Shown: positions 1 to 7,375 of the stretch, piece by piece | Layout: each line of letters starts with the position of its first letter | Position numbering within the stretch: the first letter of the stretch is position 1 | Position numbers and translations under genes: made by a program | NCBI GenBank assembly: GCA_937885815.1 | Contig: CALABM010000110.1 | Span: forward strand, 1-28,595 | Length of the DNA: 28,595 nucleotides | Reading direction: 5' to 3' | DNA from: an uncultured Verrucomicrobiales bacterium | Lineage (GTDB): Bacteria > Verrucomicrobiota > Verrucomicrobiia > Verrucomicrobiales > Akkermansiaceae | Notes under the pieces: generated by a model | Told to the model about the DNA's origin: nothing | Databases searched by the model: none | What the model saw: the letters and a program-made list of their open reading frames with translations, nothing else

Positions 1-132
1 CAAGCAAGTATTCGGCAAGCCATGCTGTAAGCCACACAGGTACAAGTAAAGCGCATTCGTGCCGCCAATGATGACCACTGGTGCACAGAAACCACCGAAG
101 AGAAACAGCCTGCAGTACCTGTAACAGATGAT

Positions 133-372
133 ATGCGCCGCTTATTTGAACGGTGGGCCACGGCGCCGGAATGGCTGAGACTTATCTTCCACAATTTTGA
201 TGTAGTAGGTACCTTCTGCACAGAAGACCATTACATTTTCATGGACGACAACGGCAACGAGCTCGGCACGCTTGCTATATATGCCCAAGGCTGCGTATGC
301 AAACCTGATGACTCAGAGCACTACGAGCACATGCGTACTGAAATTGAAAAATTACTCAAAGCACAGCAATAA
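133..372 (+). CDS. Small hypothetical protein, start uncertain
   Basis: This is a 79-residue ORF that I do not recognise. It has a mixed, protein-like composition: a basic, Trp-containing N-terminus, three cysteines and a charged helical tail ending EIEKLLKAQQ. No signal peptide or membrane segment is visible. The reading frame stays open upstream back to a TAA at 28-30, but that stretch has no ATG, GTG or TTG in frame. No Shine-Dalgarno or convincing promoter precedes the ATG at 133. The upstream in-frame codons also read like protein, so this may be the 3' part of a longer gene now broken by the stop at 28-30, or a gene with a non-standard start. Positions 1-132 show nothing else I can support; a 15-codon tail ending at 49 in another frame could be the end of a preceding gene. 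Confidence 0.45.
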   Translation: MRRLFERWATAPEWLRLIFHNFDVVGTFCTEDHYIFMDDNGNELGTLAIYAQGCVCKPDDSEHYEHMRTEIEKLLKAQQ

Positions 373-418
373 CCACTCCCACTTATACAGACGCTGAATC
401 AGGAGTCATTTTTTAAGA

Positions 419-447
419 TTGACCCGGAGCCCAATCAGGCGTATGCT
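419..447 (+). promoter_or_regulatory. Sigma-70-like promoter, predicted leaderless
   Basis: TTGACC (419-424), a 17-base spacer and TATGCT (442-447). The expected transcription start, about 7 bases beyond the -10 box, falls on the ATG at 454, so the mRNA of the C_GCAxxG_C_C gene is probably leaderless. No Shine-Dalgarno sequence is present. Confidence 0.6.
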
Positions 448-453
448 GTCCGC

Positions 454-915
454 ATGACCGCACAGCAGGCAGAAGAAAAAGCACTCGCCTATTTTCACCA
501 GGGATATAACTGCGCACAATCCGTTTTCACCACGTTCGCTTCGGAAACCGGCCTGACGGAAGAACAAGCGCTGCGCTTTTCAGCTGGGTTCGGCGCCGGT
601 GTGGGCCGTATGCGCGGTATGTGCGGCGCATTCAGCGGGCTTACCATGGTGGCAGGCCACTGCCAAGGGAACCTCTCCGGAGTGCCGGAAGAGAAGGAAA
701 AGATATTCTCTCTGGTGCGTGAACTGGCAGCGGCCTTTACTGCGGAGTTCGGCACGTTGACCTGCCGCGAGCTGCTGCATCTGGATGAAGGCACAAAAGA
801 AGGAGCCCGCCCCAATGAGCGTACCCAAGCCTATTACGATGCACGCCCCTGTGAGCGCTGCGTAGCATTCTGTGCCACTAAAGCTGCCGAACTACTGAAC
901 CATAAGCAGTCCTGA
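454..915 (+). CDS. C_GCAxxG_C_C family redox-type protein
   Basis: The 153-residue protein has the cysteine pattern of the C_GCAxxG_C_C family (putative redox-active proteins): C20 in GYNCAQSV, the core CGAFSG at residues 57-62 matching CGAxxG, then C70, C104 and a cluster C133/C136/C140. The cysteines are assumed to bind a metal or Fe-S centre or to act as redox thiols; the exact reaction is not known for most members. There is no signal peptide, so it is probably cytoplasmic. The ATG at 454 is chosen because it lies directly after a promoter and just before the conserved N-terminal helix. The gene stands alone, with about 190 bases of non-coding DNA downstream. The family call is firm; the function is not. 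Confidence 0.85.
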   Translation: MTAQQAEEKALAYFHQGYNCAQSVFTTFASETGLTEEQALRFSAGFGAGVGRMRGMCGAFSGLTMVAGHCQGNLSGVPEEKEKIFSLVRELAAAFTAEFGTLTCRELLHLDEGTKEGARPNERTQAYYDARPCERCVAFCATKAAELLNHKQS

Positions 916-1046
916 CAGGCTCCCACACTCCCAGAATATAGAGAGAAGCTCAATCGCCGGACTCCTCTGCCGAGGAAGGTAGAGTAAACTCAACAATTCT
1001 TCCCCCAAAAAAGACCACACACGGCTATTTTTCCCTTCTCTTATGT

Positions 1047-1081
1047 CACTCTATGGCATTTTTGGGGCTTGCCATGGAGTG
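1047..1081. repeat. 12-bp inverted repeat overlapping a promoter
   Basis: Arms CACTCTATGGCA (1047-1058) and TGCCATGGAGTG (1070-1081) pair over 12 positions with a single T-G wobble and an 11-base loop. The right arm contains the TTGCCA -35 element of the M23 gene promoter. No T-run follows, so it is a poor terminator and could be an operator. The rest of the 916-1104 gap shows nothing clear. Confidence 0.5.
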
Positions 1082-1096
1082 ATGCTATATGATATC
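1069..1096 (+). promoter_or_regulatory. Putative promoter of M23 peptidase-nadD
   Basis: TTGCCA (1069-1074), a 16-base spacer and GATATC (1091-1096), 8 bases before the ATG at 1105, again predicting a nearly leaderless mRNA. The -10 box lies inside a perfect 10-bp palindrome, ATGATATCAT (1089-1098). The -10 match is weak. Confidence 0.4.
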
Positions 1097-1104
1097 ATGC
1101 GCAC

Positions 1105-1788
1105 ATGGTACGCTTATACCACCAGATTTTGCTTGTAGCAGTGGCTGTTTTTTATATGGTAGCCGGCACATCCTGCGCCGTAACCATGGCAGAAAAAACA
1201 GCTGATGGCAGATGGGCTCTTGTGCCTCTGGCTGACGGCTTTGACTACCCCGTGGGTAAGCCTAATGGTGATGGCTATTACAAAGCGCGCGGCCTTCGTC
1301 TGCAGACGCCGCGCCATCTGGGCGAGGACTGGAACGGCAATGGTGGCGGCAATACCGATTTGGGTGACCCCGTGTACACCATTGGCCACGGCCTTGTGAC
1401 CTACGCTGCGGATGCCCGCGGCCGCTGGGGCAAGGTGGTAATTGTGCGCCACGCCTTCCGTGAGCCTCGCAGTGGCAGAGTACTCTGCTGCCAAACGCTC
1501 TATGCTCACCTGGACCGCATCGATGTGCGCTTGGGTCAGCTTGTGCGCCGCGGTGATCAGGTAGGTACCATCGGCACGAACCGCGGCATGTTCCCTGCCC
1601 ACCTCCACGCCGAGCTGCACTTCAACATTCTCGTGAACTGCGGCCAGCAAGGCATTCCCAAGACGGCCCGCAACTACGGTAATCTGACCTCCTTCATCAA
1701 TCATTACCGCCGTCTGCGTCCCGAGACGCGCTACGTGAAGCTGCCCATCGGCTGCTTCCTTCCCTACCACGATACTGAAGGGCTGTAA
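1105..1788 (+). CDS. M23-type (LytM-like) metallopeptidase, exported
   Basis: The 227-residue protein is a probable peptidoglycan endopeptidase or a lytic-factor-like protein of the envelope. It starts with a hydrophobic export segment (about residues 7-22) ending at Cys24; the sequence before this Cys is a poor lipobox, so lipoprotein status is uncertain. The zinc-site motifs of the M23/LytM domain are in order: H71 and D75 (HLGED), H135 (YAHLD) and H166-x-H168 (HLHAE). The motif GQLVRRGDQVGTIG, typical of the family's barrel (residues about 144-157), sits between the last two. All metal and catalytic positions seem intact, so it should be active. The stop codon overlaps the ATG of nadD by one base (TAATG), suggesting translational coupling. 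No Shine-Dalgarno is visible. Confidence 0.85.
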   Translation: MVRLYHQILLVAVAVFYMVAGTSCAVTMAEKTADGRWALVPLADGFDYPVGKPNGDGYYKARGLRLQTPRHLGEDWNGNGGGNTDLGDPVYTIGHGLVTYAADARGRWGKVVIVRHAFREPRSGRVLCCQTLYAHLDRIDVRLGQLVRRGDQVGTIGTNRGMFPAHLHAELHFNILVNCGQQGIPKTARNYGNLTSFINHYRRLRPETRYVKLPIGCFLPYHDTEGL

Positions 1789-2345
1789 TGAATATCTGCC
1801 TTTTCGGCGGGTCCTTTGACCCTGTGCACAGTGGCCACTTGGCCATTGCCCAAGCTGCCATCAAAGCAGCTGACCTGCAACGCATTCTTTTTCTTCCGGC
1901 GGCCTGTTCTCCGTTCAAGACAGGCCGTCAGCATTATTTCAGCGATGCGCAGCGTCTGGAACTCCTCCGCGCCGCCACTGCAGCCATGCCGGAGGCTGAA
2001 GTGAGTGAGCTGGATTTAACCATGACCCCGCCCAGCTGGAGCTGGCGCGTGGTGGAAGCATGCCTTTCCCTTTACCCCGGAGACAACCTTTTCTGGCTCA
2101 TGGGAACGGACCAGTGGGAACAGCTCCACCGCTGGGCCCGCTATGATTACCTCTGCCAGCACCTTACCTTTATTGTCTACCACAGAGGAAACGCCCCCCA
2201 GCCCCGCGAAGGTGTTAATGCCATCTTCATTGCCGGGCAGCACCCCGCCTCATCTTCTGCTATCAGAACAATGATTCAGCAGGGACAAAATCCCCCGCAA
2301 GAGTGGCTTCCCTCAGGAATTGACTCCTATCCGGCCTCTATATAA
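1788..2345 (+). CDS. nadD: Nicotinate-nucleotide adenylyltransferase
   Basis: NadD transfers AMP from ATP to nicotinate mononucleotide to form deamido-NAD in the de novo/Preiss-Handler NAD pathway in the cytoplasm. The 185-residue protein has the nucleotidyltransferase signature GGSFDPVHSGH (residues 7-17) with both T/HxGH-type histidines. The motif LMGTDQWEQLHRW lies in the middle, and the C-terminal SSSAIR matches the family's SSTxIR ATP-binding motif. Length is normal for the family (about 190-210), slightly short at the C-terminus. It starts on the last base of the preceding peptidase stop codon, so it is probably expressed from that promoter. The related PPAT (CoaD) is less likely because of the GTDQ and WxxLxxW features. 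Confidence 0.93.
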   Translation: MNICLFGGSFDPVHSGHLAIAQAAIKAADLQRILFLPAACSPFKTGRQHYFSDAQRLELLRAATAAMPEAEVSELDLTMTPPSWSWRVVEACLSLYPGDNLFWLMGTDQWEQLHRWARYDYLCQHLTFIVYHRGNAPQPREGVNAIFIAGQHPASSSAIRTMIQQGQNPPQEWLPSGIDSYPASI

Positions 2346-2365
2346 ACAGAATCCCGCATTTTGGC

Positions 2366-2394
2366 TTGCGGAATGCCCCCTTTCATGCTAAACT
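2366..2394 (+). promoter_or_regulatory. Promoter of dsbD-like gene, predicted leaderless
   Basis: TTGCGG (2366-2371), a 17-base spacer and TAAACT (2389-2394). Only six bases separate the -10 box from the ATG at 2401, so transcription should start at or next to the start codon. The -35 is preceded by TTTTGGC, as in several other promoters here. Confidence 0.6.
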
Positions 2395-2400
2395 CACGGC

Positions 2401-4731
2401 ATGAAAATCGTAAGATATCTGACCATGGCGGCGGCACTGCTGACCGGTACCGCACAGGCACAGTTCAGCGACCTTCCCTTCGGGCCGTTCGGAGGGGCCG
2501 AGCAGCAAGGGCCTAACTTCAGCGTCACAGCGAAAGCCAGCGTCGGCAGCTACAAGCCCGGCGAAACATTCTACATCGCCCTCAAGGCAGATATCTCCCA
2601 GCCGTGGCATGCCTATTTCAGAAATCCGGCCACCATCGGTGAGCCCATGACAGCCACCCTCGCCGCGCCGGAAGGCTTCACGGTGGAAGGCCCGTACTGG
2701 CAGGCTCCTGATCGCCATGAAGGAATGCTCGGAGTGGCCTATACCTACAACACGCCCGTGATTGTATGGAAAATCACCCCTCAGGAAAACGCCCCGCAGA
2801 GCGCTGCATTCACAGCCAGCAGCACCGCTCAGACCTGCAGTGACACCGGCTGTAACGCTCCGGAAACCAAGGAGGCTACCGTCCTGCTGAGCGCGGGTGA
2901 TGGCGCAGCTAACCCCGAATGGGCTGCGGAAGAGACTCAGGTGGAAGTACTGGGCAATGCTGATACCACAGTCACCGCCACTCAGACGCCGGAGTCCGTG
3001 GTGCTCACCTTCACCGCAGGCGGTGAGGTAAAGCAGGCCTACTTCTTCTCGGATGACAACAGCATCAATCCCACGGCAGAACAAGTGCTCGCTCCCACGG
3101 AAGGTGGCTACACGCTCACCCTTTCTCGCAACGACAACTCTGACTCCATGTACCCCGTAAAGGATGAAGCCTTGGTGGGTCAGGAGCTGCCCGCCATCAG
3201 CGGCATCCTCACCTTTGACGGCAAACAGACAGCCGTGAACTTCTCCTTTGCCCCTGCCGTAGCAGAGCCAACCCCGGCTCAATCTCCCGAGGCTGCCCCA
3301 GCAGAGGCCACAGAAGCAAGCCCCGCTGCTCCCGCTGCCGGAGCTCTGCCTGAAGGCCTTGCCGGCATCTTCGGCGCACTCTTCCTGGGCGGCCTTATCC
3401 TGAACCTGATGCCCTGCGTCTTCCCCGTCATCGGCCTGAAGATTATGAGCTTCGTGGAGCTGGGAGGAGGTGACCGCCGCAAGATATTCCTGCACTCCCT
3501 CATCTTCGTGGTGGGCATTCTTGTATCCTTCTGGGTACTGGCCGCTGCACTCATCGTTGTTTCCAACCTTGAAGTTCTCAGCAACACCCCGTGGACAGAA
3601 TGGCTGACCACGCTGTGGAATGATGCTGGCTCTTCCACCCGCAGCTGGGCTGCATGGATGCAGAATGAGTGGATTGTATTCGGCATTCTCCTGCTGCTGC
3701 TGGTACTGGGCCTGAGCATGTTCGGCCTCTTTGAAATTGGCGTGGGTGCCACTAGCACCGGCCAAAACCTTCAGAACAAGAAGGGCCTGTGGGGTTCTTT
3801 CTTCCAGGGGCTTCTCGTCACCATCGTGGCTACTCCTTGCAGTGGTCCCTTCCTTGGCGCCGCCATGCCCGCAGCTATGTCCCTGCCCGGCATCTGGATG
3901 ATTCTCGCCCTTACCTTCATGGCTCTTGGTCTGGCCTTCCCGTACATCGTCATGGGTGCCTTCCCGGGTCTTGTCAATAAGCTTCCTCGTCCCGGCGCTT
4001 GGATGGAATCCCTCAAGCAGGGCCTTTCCTTCCTGCTCTTTGCTGCAGCCGCATGGTTCCTGGACGTGTATCTGGCCTTCCTTCCTGAGGAATACAGCGT
4101 AGATCGCCCGTGGATTTTCATGTCGCTGGTAGTGTTCTGCACCGCCTTCTGGGTGTATGGCCGCTGGTGCCCGATGTACCGCAGCGCAACATCTCGCTGG
4201 ATTGGCCTGCTGGTTGCCATCCTACTGGCTGCCGTGGGTATCTGGGGAGCCATGCCGCGCCCTCAGACTCAGACAGCAGCCACCACCCCAACAGCCGCAG
4301 CTGAAGGCTACGTGGTAGCCACCGGTGAGCACCCCACTTGGAACAACTGGAGCCCTGAGCTCATGCAAAAGGCTCTTGAAGATGGCCACCCTGTTTATGT
4401 TGATTTCACTGCCAAATGGTGTGCCACCTGTCAAGCTAACAAAAAGGTAGCTTATTCCCCGGAAGTCTGCGCTCTGTTTGAGACGGAAGAAGTCGTTCTG
4501 ATGCGAGCCGACAAAACCCGCCCCAGCCCTCTCATTGATGAAGAGATGCGCCGCCTGAACCGCTCCTCCGTGCCAGTAAATGCACTGTATCTCCCGGATG
4601 AAGCCCCCATCGTCACAGCTGAGCTGCTCACGGCAGACTATATGAAGACCTTCCTGACCGAGCACCTCAGCCTCGATTTGGGTGATGAACCCGAAGAGGA
4701 AGACTCTCAGGAGGCTGATTCTGCTGAATAA
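2401..4731 (+). CDS. DsbD-family thiol:disulfide reductase
   Basis: The 776-residue membrane protein should carry electrons from cytoplasmic thioredoxin across the inner membrane to periplasmic thiol proteins. A signal peptide (residues 1-20, ending AQA) leads into a periplasmic DsbD/ScsB-type N-terminal domain with the motif QPWHAYFRNP and a cysteine pair C146/C151. An Ala/Pro linker (about 288-310) follows, then a polytopic domain with the two redox cysteines expected for DsbD: C339 in LNLMPCVFP and C480 in ATPCSGPF. The C-terminal thioredoxin-like domain has WCATC (C674, C677). All three cysteine pairs are present, so the relay looks complete. The domain order is that of DsbD, but the N-terminal domain is longer and more like ScsB, so no specific symbol is assigned. 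The acidic tail (EEEDSQEADSAE) is unusual. It ends at a strong terminator. Confidence 0.9.
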   Translation: MKIVRYLTMAAALLTGTAQAQFSDLPFGPFGGAEQQGPNFSVTAKASVGSYKPGETFYIALKADISQPWHAYFRNPATIGEPMTATLAAPEGFTVEGPYWQAPDRHEGMLGVAYTYNTPVIVWKITPQENAPQSAAFTASSTAQTCSDTGCNAPETKEATVLLSAGDGAANPEWAAEETQVEVLGNADTTVTATQTPESVVLTFTAGGEVKQAYFFSDDNSINPTAEQVLAPTEGGYTLTLSRNDNSDSMYPVKDEALVGQELPAISGILTFDGKQTAVNFSFAPAVAEPTPAQSPEAAPAEATEASPAAPAAGALPEGLAGIFGALFLGGLILNLMPCVFPVIGLKIMSFVELGGGDRRKIFLHSLIFVVGILVSFWVLAAALIVVSNLEVLSNTPWTEWLTTLWNDAGSSTRSWAAWMQNEWIVFGILLLLLVLGLSMFGLFEIGVGATSTGQNLQNKKGLWGSFFQGLLVTIVATPCSGPFLGAAMPAAMSLPGIWMILALTFMALGLAFPYIVMGAFPGLVNKLPRPGAWMESLKQGLSFLLFAAAAWFLDVYLAFLPEEYSVDRPWIFMSLVVFCTAFWVYGRWCPMYRSATSRWIGLLVAILLAAVGIWGAMPRPQTQTAATTPTAAAEGYVVATGEHPTWNNWSPELMQKALEDGHPVYVDFTAKWCATCQANKKVAYSPEVCALFETEEVVLMRADKTRPSPLIDEEMRRLNRSSVPVNALYLPDEAPIVTAELLTADYMKTFLTEHLSLDLGDEPEEEDSQEADSAE

Positions 4732-4742
4732 ACTTCACTGCA

Positions 4743-4779
4743 TGCCCCCGGCGGCTTCACTGCACCGGGGGCATTTTTT
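4743..4779 (+). terminator. Intrinsic terminator after dsbD-like gene
   Basis: A 9-bp GC-rich stem, TGCCCCCGG (4743-4751) with CCGGGGGCA (4765-4773), is followed by six T residues (4774-4779). It lies 12 bases after the dsbD-like stop and only 11 bases before the next ATG at 4791. Confidence 0.88.
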
Positions 4780-4790
4780 CCAAATATCCT

Positions 4791-5306
4791 ATGGCAAAAC
4801 TCGACTGGCTAGAAAACAATCAATACGCCGAGCGCGAAGCAAACCGCCAAAAAGGCTGGTTTGCTTGGTTTCTGTGGGCTATAGCGCTCGTGATTCTCCT
4901 CATCCCGGTGCGTGGGAGCGCGTTGAATCTCTATTACATTCATGCGGCAGAGGATACTCCCAGCATAACCGGCAGAGTCATCTATCTTAATCCGAGCCCC
5001 CACCGCGGCATCAGCGGAGGAAAAGGCGGACACTATGATGCAAAAGTGGATATCGAGTTCCTAGGCGAAGCATATTACGTCACCAACACCGGCTTTAACT
5101 TCACCCATGGCATGTACGAGCGTGCCTGCGATAGCGGCACCGTGCCGGTATACCTGAACCGGGATAACCCTTCAAAGTCAGTCCTCAGCAAAGGAGTACC
5201 CTTCATGCAATACTTCTGCACAGGCATTTTCGCGCTGCTCGGCCTCTTTCTTATTGGCGCCGGAGCGTACTTCATGAAGTGCCGCCTGAAAAACAACTCT
5301 CTCTGA
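4791..5306 (+). CDS. DUF3592-like membrane protein
   Basis: The 171-residue protein has two membrane segments: about residues 24-42 (WFAWFLWAIALVILLIPV) and about 140-160 (FCTGIFALLGLFLIGAGAYF). Between them is a soluble domain containing GRVIYLNP, YDAKVDIEFLG and VPVYLNRDNPSKSVL. This layout and the 'V.VYLNRDNPSKS' strand match DUF3592 proteins, whose function is unknown. The N-terminus is charged (KLDWLENNQYAEREANRQK), suggesting a cytoplasmic leader. The ATG follows almost directly on the preceding terminator and lacks a Shine-Dalgarno, so it is unclear whether it has its own promoter or depends on read-through. Confidence 0.75.
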   Translation: MAKLDWLENNQYAEREANRQKGWFAWFLWAIALVILLIPVRGSALNLYYIHAAEDTPSITGRVIYLNPSPHRGISGGKGGHYDAKVDIEFLGEAYYVTNTGFNFTHGMYERACDSGTVPVYLNRDNPSKSVLSKGVPFMQYFCTGIFALLGLFLIGAGAYFMKCRLKNNSL

Positions 5307-5321
5307 ATCACCCGGATTCAG
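5303..5321. terminator. Weak hairpin between convergent genes
   Basis: Arms CTGAATC (5303-5309) and GATTCAG (5315-5321) with a 5-base loop form a 7-bp stem overlapping the stop of the DUF3592-like gene, 21 bases after the stop of the convergent HAD gene. On the minus strand it is followed by a T-rich stretch, so it may end the minus-strand operon. The stem is short and AT-rich. Confidence 0.35.
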
Positions 5322-5342
5322 AAGAGCAAGAACGGCCACAGC

Positions 5343-5996
5343 TCAGGCCTTCTGCAGCTCACTCAACAAAGCCCGAAGAGAGGGCAGGCGGTACTGAGCG
5401 CGAGAGAAATCGGAACTCTCCGTCATGCGGTTCGGAATGGCGACACAAGGAATGGCGGCGTTCTGTGCCGAAATAGTGCCATTTTCAGAATCTTCCACGA
5501 TGAGACACTCCTCTTTCGGCAGCCCGAGGCATTCCTGCGCCGCTAAAAAGAGCGCGGGATTAGGCTTCACGGCGTAGCCATCCGTACGGGTGAACACACC
5601 TGCAAAGCGGTGATAAATTCCGAGGCGCTCCAGCCAGCCCTGCACCCAGCGGCGGGAAGAAGAACTCGCCACGGTGAGCTTAATCCCCTGCTCGTCGCAC
5701 CAGTCCAAGAGCTCGGCGGCTCCATCCATCAGGCCGCTGCGGGCCAAATCCGCCTCCAGCACCGCCTGACGAGCGGGAGTCTCCACATCCCAATCATACT
5801 TTTTCCCGGTGAGTTTCTCCAAGTGCTCAGCCGGGTTCCAATGAGAATACCCGGCCCCCAGACAAGGAGAATAGGTTGCTATGGAAATCTTCTGCCCTTC
5901 ACGAGCATACAGCTGAACCCAAGACTGGTAGATAGCCCACTCGGTATCTACCAATACCCCGTCAAAATCAAAAATAATACCGCGCGGTCTCTTCAT
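5343..5996 (-). CDS. HAD-superfamily hydrolase, beta-phosphoglucomutase-like
   Basis: The 217-residue cytoplasmic protein has all four HAD motifs: FDFDGVLVD with nucleophile D10 and acid/base D12, motif II in VASSSS, the motif III lysine in VKPNPALF, and motif IV in VEDSENG. A helical cap sits between motifs I and II (about residues 17-90), as in the beta-phosphoglucomutase/phosphoglycolate-phosphatase subgroup. The substrate cannot be told from sequence; small phosphorylated sugars are typical. Its ATG overlaps the stop of the upstream LptF/LptG-type gene (ATGA at 5993-5996), so it is the last gene of a minus-strand operon. Confidence 0.85.
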   Translation of the reverse strand: MKRPRGIIFDFDGVLVDTEWAIYQSWVQLYAREGQKISIATYSPCLGAGYSHWNPAEHLEKLTGKKYDWDVETPARQAVLEADLARSGLMDGAAELLDWCDEQGIKLTVASSSSRRWVQGWLERLGIYHRFAGVFTRTDGYAVKPNPALFLAAQECLGLPKEECLIVEDSENGTISAQNAAIPCVAIPNRMTESSDFSRAQYRLPSLRALLSELQKA

Positions 5997-7354
5997 GACT
6001 CACCCCTCATTCTAGCCGTCAACCACTCCTTAAACGTGCGGTGAGCCAGATTCTTGCGGAAGATATAGATAGAGATGATGGTGTAAAGCACATTCGGAAT
6101 CCATGCACTTATCCAAGCCTGAATAATCCCGGCCTCACCCAGCGACGGGAACACCTGATACAGGAACAGCATGAAGGCAGCAAGAACCACGGCGATACCG
6201 ATACCCTTCATCGTGCCTCGGCGCTGGAATGTCACAGAACTGGGAATAGCCAGCAGCACAAGCACCAAGCAGCTGAAAATCCGAGCTATACGCACATGCC
6301 ACTCCGTACGCTTCTTCGCACGGTCCTCGCGAGAACCAGCTCCGGATTTGATGTACTCATACAGCATGGACGACCCCATGGCGTCCAGACGTCCACCGGC
6401 ACCGGGGCTGAGAATCTGATACGGCTTCTCAGCAAAATCGCATACAAGCGACTCATGGTGAGTATCATCCGCCGGACGCTCATAGGCTGGAGCAATATCT
6501 CGAACATACACATCCGTGAGGGTCCAAGTGGCATCAAGCTTGTTCCATGTAGCGGACTTCGCCATGTACTGCCTAGTCAGATGAGAATCTTCACCAAACT
6601 GTTCGATAACCACCCCGCGCAAAGGGTCGCCGGCATTCGAAATCATGGGCGGACGAGCCACACGCCATATACGGGCTTGGGCCTCACTTCTGTAAATCAG
6701 CGCGGGAGCGGAGCCATCTTCACGCTTCGCCTGCTTAAGAATCATCTGGCGGTACATGGAGCCGTTCGGAGCCCAGTGGAAACCGAAGATACCGTACACC
6801 ATGGAAACAATCACGGCGAAGAAGAACACAGGCATACAAAGGCGCAGCAGAGAACGGCCTGATTGCATCATACCAGTTATCTCACAAGTACCGGAAAGCT
6901 TGCTGAGGCACCACATCGTACCCATCATCAGCGTGTAAGGCAGAATCTGGTACAGGAACATGGGCAGCTGGGAACCATAGAAACGTAGAGCCTGAATGAC
7001 GGGGTCGTCAAAACGGCTGCGGAAACGCTCCATGTTATCCGTAAAATCTGCCAGAATATAGATGAGCAGCAGAATGAGCGTGCACATCAGGAAATAGCTG
7101 ATGAAGTTGCGGCTCATATAGCGGTCCATCGTCCCCATAAACGCATATCCCACAGCCCCGAAAAACGGCAGGAAGCAAAGCAACCCAAGAAATACAGGAC
7201 GGCACATCTGCTCCACCGGGTAGGAATCAGGCATGCCGGGCACTTCCCACTGCATCTGCTCCAGCTCAATCGGTACCAGCCACAACGCCAATACCGCGCC
7301 CAGTACAAACAGCACCAGCGCTGGCATCATTCTCTGCATCGCTTCTTTCACCAT
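5993..7354 (-). CDS. LptF/LptG-family permease with N-terminal extension
   Basis: The 453-residue inner-membrane protein matches the YjgP/YjgQ family, which with LptB extracts lipopolysaccharide from the inner membrane. The family core seems to begin near residue 76 (MDRYMSRNFISYFL), continues with ADFTDNMERF and LPYTLMMGTMWCLSKLS, a large periplasmic region (about 190-345) and three C-terminal membrane segments including VRIARIFSCLVLVLLAIPSS. Before the core there are about 75 extra residues with two more hydrophobic segments (about 11-28 and 53-70), so the start could be the M73 or M76 codons if the extension is not real. Whether it is LptF or LptG cannot be decided. It lies 21 bases after the phosphoesterase gene and overlaps the HAD gene by 4 bases. 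Confidence 0.85.
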   Translation of the reverse strand: MVKEAMQRMMPALVLFVLGAVLALWLVPIELEQMQWEVPGMPDSYPVEQMCRPVFLGLLCFLPFFGAVGYAFMGTMDRYMSRNFISYFLMCTLILLLIYILADFTDNMERFRSRFDDPVIQALRFYGSQLPMFLYQILPYTLMMGTMWCLSKLSGTCEITGMMQSGRSLLRLCMPVFFFAVIVSMVYGIFGFHWAPNGSMYRQMILKQAKREDGSAPALIYRSEAQARIWRVARPPMISNAGDPLRGVVIEQFGEDSHLTRQYMAKSATWNKLDATWTLTDVYVRDIAPAYERPADDTHHESLVCDFAEKPYQILSPGAGGRLDAMGSSMLYEYIKSGAGSREDRAKKRTEWHVRIARIFSCLVLVLLAIPSSVTFQRRGTMKGIGIAVVLAAFMLFLYQVFPSLGEAGIIQAWISAWIPNVLYTIISIYIFRKNLAHRTFKEWLTARMRGES

Positions 7355-7375
7355 GAAAATCGTTTCGTTTACGTT

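Noticed and set aside
2..49. Possible C-terminus of an upstream gene (15 codons ending KPHRYK)
   Set aside because: Too short to identify and only one of three possible frames at the window edge.
2383..3765. 460-codon minus-strand ORF
   Set aside because: Antisense to the dsbD-like gene; low-complexity, Gly/Ser/His-rich and without recognisable motifs.
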